DNA from: Streptomyces monomycini | GTDB lineage: Bacteria > Actinomycetota > Actinomycetes > Streptomycetales > Streptomycetaceae | Direction of reading: 5' to 3' | Length of the DNA stretch: 64,000 nucleotides | Assembly: GCF_022271435.1 (NCBI RefSeq) | Contig: NZ_JAFIQY010000001.1 | Span: 558,001 to 622,000 of the forward strand | In this document: piece by piece, positions 59,501 through 64,000 of the stretch | How positions within the stretch are numbered: position 1 is the first letter of the stretch | How the letters are laid out: each line of letters starts with the position of its first letter | Translations under genes and position numbers: made by a program | Notes under the pieces: model-generated | Told to the model about the DNA's origin: nothing | The model's database searches: none | The model's input: the letters and a program-made list of their open reading frames with translations, nothing else

Positions 59501-60236
59501 GGTGGATCCACCTTCCCCGCTGCGAGGGCGACAGGTACAGCCGGTAGGGAAGTTCGATGCCGGTACGGGGGCGGGCCGGGTCGGCGAGCGGGTCCTGCGG
59601 CCCGGCCGCCGCGGCCGGTGCTCCGGCTTCCGTTCCCTCCGGTACGGCCGGTACTCCGGCTTCCGTTTCCGCCGCCGCCTCGCCCCCCGCCACCTCGCCC
59701 CCCGTCACCGCGCCCGCCGCTTCCGCGAGGGCACGCGAGGTCTCGGGGCCGAAGCGGGCGGTGAGTTCGGTCGTCGTCCGCAGAAGCCGCACGAGTGCCA
59801 TGGCGCGGGCCGCGGCGTCCTGCCCGTCCGGTGTGACGGGCGGCGGCCGGAACGCCGGTGCCACGGGAGCCGGCGTGTCCGGTTCCCGTGCCGCGTCCAC
59901 GACGCGCAGCGGGAGCCTGCGCATGGCGTCGAGCAGTCCGTCCTCGGTGAACGGCACCGCGTCCCGCGGGCCCACCTCGAAGACGAGGACGCTCCGGCCG
60001 CTGATCAGGGAGCCCACGGGCAGGTCGCGGGACTCCCCCGGCACTTCGTCGCTGAAGGCCTGTTCCACCGTGTGCTGCGGTCCGAAGGTGACCGCGATCC
60101 AGCCGTCCGCCTGCGCGTTCGCGCGGACCAGCCGCCGGTCCCCGCCGGTCCCTTCCACCGTCAGCCCGGCGAAGCCGAACGACAGGTCCAGCAGGTCGGT
60201 GCCGCGCAGCAGACGCAGCGCTGCCGGAGTGCTCAT
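56517..60236 (-). CDS. Giant protein of unknown function with lipid-transfer-like beta region (1239 residues)
   Basis: A 1239-residue protein. The N-terminal ~100 residues are a separate beta domain (LLRGTDLLDLSFGFAGLTVE), followed by an Ala/Glu/Pro linker (about 190-240) and a mixed region with a helical segment (VTGFLSDLGRARQLLTHELD). The last ~350 residues are long amphipathic strands (VDLRGSLRRDLSVGADVSCS, LRLDAYLDLPFLGRSLEIGF, GYFRARGEVDVLGIVSASIE, ISVSVHIGFWSQSVTIECEK). They suggest an extended beta-barrel or groove. I recall this C-terminal pattern from uncharacterised bacterial proteins of the DUF6603 type but cannot verify it. GGGGG precedes ATG 60236; the open frame above it is a shadow of the WD40 gene. 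Confidence 0.7.
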   Translation of the reverse strand: MSTPAALRLLRGTDLLDLSFGFAGLTVEGTGGDRRLVRANAQADGWIAVTFGPQHTVEQAFSDEVPGESRDLPVGSLISGRSVLVFEVGPRDAVPFTEDGLLDAMRRLPLRVVDAAREPDTPAPVAPAFRPPPVTPDGQDAAARAMALVRLLRTTTELTARFGPETSRALAEAAGAVTGGEVAGGEAAAETEAGVPAVPEGTEAGAPAAAAGPQDPLADPARPRTGIELPYRLYLSPSQRGRWIHRGRIPAPEPGARVPLWHTRLDAGTVRAVWNRERGGDPGAPYAFRQALEPDDRRDIVDLTTGAGLVGPDGSPYVPQPVSVRLLMLSTAGGWLDGLGSWPRRPRGVSLSEWRHRATMGRDHYVRVMREGFLCPFGHKAVYVRVTERKFDDSRAAYLIQREFVVVRQPLRTYDPKTALPTGPDPASDLANVLFPFTSVRLDTVETPNLVPPVDRRKFFPATPAEQPFHFKVTAVDHGGNAVEFRTPLLFLDETLATGTGLAAAVAEYNALDRNPPAAAAAPGAAAAEHPVEASADLLGQSVALAPVLRPDDTRLDVTRMVWGMAAPPALADPAPGDPAVSKNAQFLPQLRWAQAVVPAVGRLSGTDATVPVAYAKRYALSGFDTVGGPVRKANAGQVFLSLLTPENQPLRMDFGRQSDRSGGLTAPSMIVSGLSRLTGPVSGVPAVGGEDPLQLIADGTFRPEEFFRPLDVLDAVGPSLLGVVPLAEVIKGVDGLGKALKVPNFFTETVSAVTGFLSDLGRARQLLTHELDRYPAAARQVADTAEKFVTVVGDFVAQGLAGRTGPITMQQVDTAFAAFTTALTNLLNTLPAGADPGVRALLTRVQQQIATWTRAAGEVVALRDAVQQAANGFRLPETVNARLEWNPDIQPVLLDGSPVFLPDADGRLSLVVDLRGSLRRDLSVGADVSCSLENFALILVPKFNALRLSFQHVRFTARAGRKPDIDVVLKSVDFIGPLSFVQTLRKLIPVDGFSDPPGIQVTPSGIVARYGLPLPNLAIGVFSLENLRLDAYLDLPFLGRSLEIGFSFCSRQAPFRLTVSLLGGGGFFGIVLTPQRVAVLEAGLEFGAAVSLNFGVASGSLSVMAGIYFRLELQTGESRLTGYFRARGEVDVLGIVSASIEIYLDLTFETATGTVYGRARISVSVHIGFWSQSVTIECEKRFVGSGPPPAPLGGAGAAAQEPPRPPTYADMMAPYTDPATGARRDPVTEYCTAFAEVS

Positions 60237-60373
60237 GACGCCCCCTAGCTCTGCGCGCCGGGCGGGCCCTCCCGTCCCTCGCGCGCAGCCCCGCCTACCT
60301 CCTATCTCCAACGGCGCGCCCGCACCAGACGGTACGCAGCGCTCCAACAGGGGCAAATGTGTTCGGGGTTTCC

Positions 60374-63300
60374 TCAGGGCGTCCCGCACACCTTGCGGGG
60401 CGCCTCGTCCGGCAGGTACGCGGCGTGTTCCGCACGCGTCAGCTCGCGGTTGACGGCGCGGCAGATTCTCTTGACGGACTCGGCAGGGCCGGGCAGGGAC
60501 ACCTCCCGCAGGCGTACCACTCCGTCGCTGCTGCCGGTGGCCAGCGAACGGCCGTCGGGGCTGAACGCCACCGACCGTACGAGGCCGGTCTGGCCCGCGT
60601 AGGTGGCGCGGGCCTGGCCGGTGGCCACGTCCCACAGCCGTACGCTGCCGGTGTCCCGCCCGCTGGCGGCCAGGGTCAGGCCGTCGGGGGTGAACGCCAC
60701 CGCGCCCAGCGCGCCGATGGTGTGCCCGGTGATGGTGGTGCGGGCCTTGCCGGTGACCACGTCCCACAGCCGTACCGACCCGTCCGCGCCGCCGCCGGCC
60801 AGGGTACGGCCGTCCGGACTGAACGCGACCACTCCGGCGTTGCCCCGAGGGCCGGTCAGGACGTTCCGGGCCCGGCCGGTGGCCACATTCCACAGCCGTA
60901 CGGGGCCGTCCCGGCTGCCGCTCGCCAGGGTCCGGCCGTTCCGGCTGAAGGCGACCGAAGTGGCCGGATCGGTACGGGAGGCGGACAGGGTCCGGGTCCG
61001 GTGGCTGCGGGTGTCCCACAGCAACACCGCACCGGACCCGTCGGTACCGGCCAAGGTCCGGCCGTCCGGACCGAAGGCCACCGCATCCCCCTTGAACCGC
61101 GCCAGAGTGGCGCGGAGTCTGCCGGTGGCCACGTCCCAGACGCGCAGGCCGGTGCGTCTGCCGGTGGTGGCGAGGGTGCGGCCGTCGGGGCTGAACGCCA
61201 CCGCGCGGACGCGGTCGCTACCGCCGCTGCCGGACCGGCGGCCGAGCGTCCGGCTCCCGCGCGTGCCCAGGTCCCAGACCCGTACGGTGCCGTCGTCACT
61301 GCCGCTGGCCAGGGTACGGCCGCCCCGGCCGTACGCCACGGCGCCCACCGGCCCGGAGTGTCCGGTCAGGGTGGTGAGGGTATCGCCGAGGGCGGTGTTC
61401 CACAGCCGGACCGTGCCGTCGTCGCTGCCGCTGGCCATCGTGTGCCCGTCCGGGCTGAACGCCACCGAGCTGACGCGGCGCGCGTGGCCGGGGAGGGTGC
61501 CGAGGTTCGCGCCGGTGGCCACGTCCCACAGCCGTACGGTGCCGTCGTCGCTGCCGCCGCCCAGGATGCGGCCGGACGGGCCGAAGACCATGGCGAGCAC
61601 GTATCCGGCGGGTCCGGCGAGGGTGGTGCGGACCTTGCCGGCGGCCACGTCCCACAGCTTGATGGCGGCCTCGTTGCTGCCGTAGATGGCCAGCGTGCGC
61701 CCGTCCGGGCCGAACGCCACCGCCCTGTTGCTGCCCGCGGGCGATTCGAGCCGGGCGCGGGCGGCGCCGGTGGCCGCGTCCCACAGGCGTACGGTCCCGT
61801 CCAGGCTGCCGGTGGCCACCGAGCGTCCGTCGGGCGCGAAGGCCACCGAGACGACCTTCCCGGTGTGACCGCGCAGCGTCGCGATGAGCGCGCCGGTGGC
61901 CGCGTTCCACAGGCGCACGGTGCCGTCGGTGCCGCCGGCGGCCAGGGTGCGGCCGTCCCGGCTGAAGGCCGTGGTCGCCACCGGGCCGCCGTGCCCGCCG
62001 AACGTCGCGCGGATACGGCCGGTGGCCACGTCCCACAGCCGCCAGACTCCGCCACTGGTGCTGCCCGCCAGCGTGCGCCCGTCGGCGCTGAAGGACAGGG
62101 CGGCGAGGGTCCGCGCGGGCGCGGGGAGGGTGGCGCGGGCCGTTCCGGCGGGCACGTTCCACAGCCGTACGGTGGCATCGCGCCCGCCACCGGTGGCGAG
62201 GGTGCGCCCGTCGGGGCTGAACGCAACCGCCCGCACCCCGCCGGAGTGCGCGTCGAGCCGGCGCCGCAGCGGCACGTCCACCGCGCTGAACAGCCCCGCG
62301 ACGGCTTCCTTGGTGGGAGCGGTCCGGTAGGCGTGGACCGCCAGGAGGGAGGACAGGTCCGGCCAGTCCCCCATGAGGGCGGAGGACTGGGCGGCGAGCT
62401 GCCGCGACAGGGAGATCCGCTGGGCGGCCACCGCCGCGTCGCGCTGCCGTTCACTGGTACGGAACTGGTCCCAGGCGACCAGTCCGGCGGCGAGGGCGAG
62501 GGCGAGGAGGACGGACAGGGTGGCGGCGGACTGGCGCAGCCGGCGGGTGGTCCGGGCTGCGGCACGGCGTTCGCGGTCGCGCGCCGCGAGGCTGGCGGTG
62601 AGGAAAGCGCGCTCCAGGGGGGTGAGTTCGTCAGGAGTGCCGGCAGAGGACGACGCGGGACCGATCTCCTCCTGCGGGCCGGGCGCCTTCTGCGGAGCGA
62701 ACGCCTCCGCCGGGCCGCGCGCCTCCTCCGCGGCGAACGCCTCCTCCGCGGCGTCCAGACGGGTGCCGCGGTACAACGCCCCCGGATCGTGGTCGAGTTC
62801 GTCCCACAGCCCGGCCGCCTCCGTCAGCCGCCGGTGCACGATCAGGCGCCCGCGGTCCTCCTCGATCCAGCCGCGCAGCCGCGGCCAGGACGTGATCAGC
62901 GCTTCGTGGGCCAGGTCCACGGTGTCCTGGTCCACCGTGATCAGACGGGCCCTGGCCAGCTGTTCGACGACCTGGGCGGCGTCCGGGTCACCGGCGTCCA
63001 GCTCTCCCCTGGCCGCGGGCCGGCGGGTGTCGGCCGATCCTTCGCCCGGGGTGATCAGGCGCAGCAGCATCCGGCGGGCCGTCCCGGCCTGCCGCGGCGA
63101 GAGCCGGCCGTAGAGCTGTTCGGCGGTCTGGGCGACCGCGCCGTGGACGCCGCCCGCCGCCTCGTACGCCTGGAGCGTCAGGGTACGGCCGCGGCGCCGC
63201 CGCCAGGTCTCCAGCAGGACGTGCGAGAGCAGGGGCAGGCTGCCGGGCTCCTCGGCCATCTCCTCGACGAGGCGGGCGGTCAGCGACCGCTCCACGATCA

Positions 63301-64000
63301 GGCCCTCGGCGGCCGCGGGCTTGACGATCGCCTCCCGCAGTTCCTGCGGTGACATCGGGCCGATGGGCAGGCTCGCCTCGTGGATCACACCGGCCAGTTC
63401 CCGGTGCGCCAGGCACCTGCCGTAGAAGTCCGCCCGTACGCCCAGCACCACCCGCAGGCGGCTCGCGGGGTCGTGGGCCGTCAGCACGCGGCGGATGAAC
63501 GCGTTCCGTTCGTCGGGGTCCGCGCAGAGGGTGAAGACCTCCTCGAACTGGTCCACCACGAGCCAGGTGTCCCCCGGCGTCCCGGCCGGGGCGAACAGCC
63601 GTCCGGCGTCGCGCTCGGGGTGGGCGCCGGGGGTGAGGACGCGGATCGCGGCGGGCGGGGGAAAGCCGAGCGGCGGGCCGGCGGCGGGCTGCCGCAGGCG
63701 GGCGATGAGCCCGGCGCGCAGCAGGGAGGACTTTCCGCTGCCGGACGGGCCGAACACGGCGACGACCCGGCGCTCGCGCACCCGCCGGAGAAGTTCCTCC
63801 GTGAGCCGGCGGCGGCCGAAGTAGCGCGCGTGGTCGTCCGGTTCGAAACGGGCCAGGCCGCGGTAGGGCGCGACGGCGCCGTCCTCCTCCGCTTCGAGGA
63901 CGCGGGCCGCGTCCTCCCGTACGGCTTCGTGCCAGCGCCGCTGCCAGTGCCCGGTGTCCCCGCCGCACGCCGTCACATAGGCCAGCGCGACCGGGAGGGA
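60374..64000 (-). CDS. nSTAND NTPase with WD40 repeats (5' end outside window)
   Basis: The frame is open to the window end; the apparent start at 63976 is internal, since the codons before it continue LPVALAYVTACGGDTGHW, typical of the tail of the XRE helix-turn-helix that precedes this domain. Then PYRGLARFEPDDHARYFGRR and Walker A VVAVFGPSGSGKSSLLRAGL, Walker B TWLVVDQFEEVF. A helical region follows, with a hydrophobic segment (SAATLSVLLALALAAGLVAW) that may be a membrane anchor. Fourteen WD40 repeats then run to the end, enough for two seven-blade propellers; the last ends LREV, lacking the Trp. STAND proteins are switches in signalling and defence. The partner genes may be the two giant genes 137 nt downstream. 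Confidence 0.88.
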   Translation of the reverse strand, partial: SLPVALAYVTACGGDTGHWQRRWHEAVREDAARVLEAEEDGAVAPYRGLARFEPDDHARYFGRRRLTEELLRRVRERRVVAVFGPSGSGKSSLLRAGLIARLRQPAAGPPLGFPPPAAIRVLTPGAHPERDAGRLFAPAGTPGDTWLVVDQFEEVFTLCADPDERNAFIRRVLTAHDPASRLRVVLGVRADFYGRCLAHRELAGVIHEASLPIGPMSPQELREAIVKPAAAEGLIVERSLTARLVEEMAEEPGSLPLLSHVLLETWRRRRGRTLTLQAYEAAGGVHGAVAQTAEQLYGRLSPRQAGTARRMLLRLITPGEGSADTRRPAARGELDAGDPDAAQVVEQLARARLITVDQDTVDLAHEALITSWPRLRGWIEEDRGRLIVHRRLTEAAGLWDELDHDPGALYRGTRLDAAEEAFAAEEARGPAEAFAPQKAPGPQEEIGPASSSAGTPDELTPLERAFLTASLAARDRERRAAARTTRRLRQSAATLSVLLALALAAGLVAWDQFRTSERQRDAAVAAQRISLSRQLAAQSSALMGDWPDLSSLLAVHAYRTAPTKEAVAGLFSAVDVPLRRRLDAHSGGVRAVAFSPDGRTLATGGGRDATVRLWNVPAGTARATLPAPARTLAALSFSADGRTLAGSTSGGVWRLWDVATGRIRATFGGHGGPVATTAFSRDGRTLAAGGTDGTVRLWNAATGALIATLRGHTGKVVSVAFAPDGRSVATGSLDGTVRLWDAATGAARARLESPAGSNRAVAFGPDGRTLAIYGSNEAAIKLWDVAAGKVRTTLAGPAGYVLAMVFGPSGRILGGGSDDGTVRLWDVATGANLGTLPGHARRVSSVAFSPDGHTMASGSDDGTVRLWNTALGDTLTTLTGHSGPVGAVAYGRGGRTLASGSDDGTVRVWDLGTRGSRTLGRRSGSGGSDRVRAVAFSPDGRTLATTGRRTGLRVWDVATGRLRATLARFKGDAVAFGPDGRTLAGTDGSGAVLLWDTRSHRTRTLSASRTDPATSVAFSRNGRTLASGSRDGPVRLWNVATGRARNVLTGPRGNAGVVAFSPDGRTLAGGGADGSVRLWDVVTGKARTTITGHTIGALGAVAFTPDGLTLAASGRDTGSVRLWDVATGQARATYAGQTGLVRSVAFSPDGRSLATGSSDGVVRLREVSLPGPAESVKRICRAVNRELTRAEHAAYLPDEAPRKVCGTP
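60502..62262 (-). repeat. WD40 coding repeats (14 copies)
   Basis: Fourteen copies of a ~126-bp unit, each with a VAFSPDGRTLA-like and a TVRLWDVATG-like segment. Several adjacent copies are similar enough at DNA level to allow slippage or recombination. Confidence 0.85.

Noticed and set aside
1..64000. tRNA, rRNA, insertion sequences or phage genes
   Set aside because: I looked for cloverleaf-type sequences, transposase and integrase motifs and terminal inverted repeats and recognised none; a computational scan could still find short RNAs.

Overview
The window is a GC-rich actinobacterial chromosome segment, almost certainly Streptomyces. Third codon positions are strongly G/C, GTG starts are frequent, and the gene content is typical of the genus: a SigB/F-type sigma factor, a large LuxR-type (LAL) regulator, an ANTAR-GAF protein, sugar ABC operons without their own ATPase, a gamma-butyrolactone-receptor-like TetR protein, a PGM1-type ATP-grasp ligase, and WD40 and trypsin-type regulatory proteins. 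It looks like accessory chromosome: many regulators, specialised-metabolism genes, conflict-system-like genes and several decaying genes.

Layout. 1-6.2 kb: single genes (end of an unknown protein, AraC regulator, cupin, SRPBCC protein, secreted pore-former-like protein, VOC protein, CsbD protein, type I phosphomannose isomerase). 6.5-12 kb: a compact terpenoid locus with an isoprenyl diphosphate synthase, a UbiA-superfamily membrane enzyme and an ABC exporter pair, converging tail-to-tail (4-nt overlap) with a squalene-hopene-cyclase-like class II cyclase. No squalene-forming genes are present, so this is not an ordinary hopanoid locus. 12.2-18 kb: dispanin/DUF2752 pair, CYTH-like protein, LAL regulator, ANTAR-GAF protein. 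18.1-23.3 kb: frameshifted GMC oxidoreductase, PGM1-like ligase, divergent LysR/EamA pair. 23.4-30.4 kb: AcoR-like regulator lacking the sigma-54 contact loop, two small unknown proteins, an SDR/erythromycin-esterase operon, and a protein whose HigB-like toxin fold is interrupted by a PspA-like coiled coil and fused to a HigA-like antitoxin.

30.7-41.1 kb: two carbohydrate ABC uptake operons (DeoR + binding lipoprotein + two permeases + zinc dehydrogenase; GNAT + binding lipoprotein + two permeases), then a butyrolactone-receptor-like TetR gene. 41.3-48.3 kb: three genes joined by 4-nt overlaps, encoding a giant trypsin-like/PknG-like kinase/TPR protein, a membrane protein with a helical sensor region and a solute-binding lipoprotein. 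This resembles the mycobacterial PknG-GlnX-GlnH arrangement, and a trypco2 gene is divergent from it. 48.5-51.1 kb: small secreted protein, then the wreck of a polyketide/peptide megasynthase locus (P450, thioesterase and AT-carrier fragments, all damaged). 51.2-64 kb: sigma factor, two giant beta-rich proteins of unknown function in tandem, and an nSTAND NTPase with 14 WD40 repeats running off the window end.

Strongest candidates for undescribed biology: the HigB/PspA-like/HigA single-chain protein (29122-30396), the protease-kinase-sensor-trypco2 module (41259-48290), the UbiA plus SHC-like terpenoid locus (6502-12027), and the pair of giant proteins next to the nSTAND-WD40 gene (52287-64000). 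All functions are inferred from motifs recognised by eye; no database search was run.
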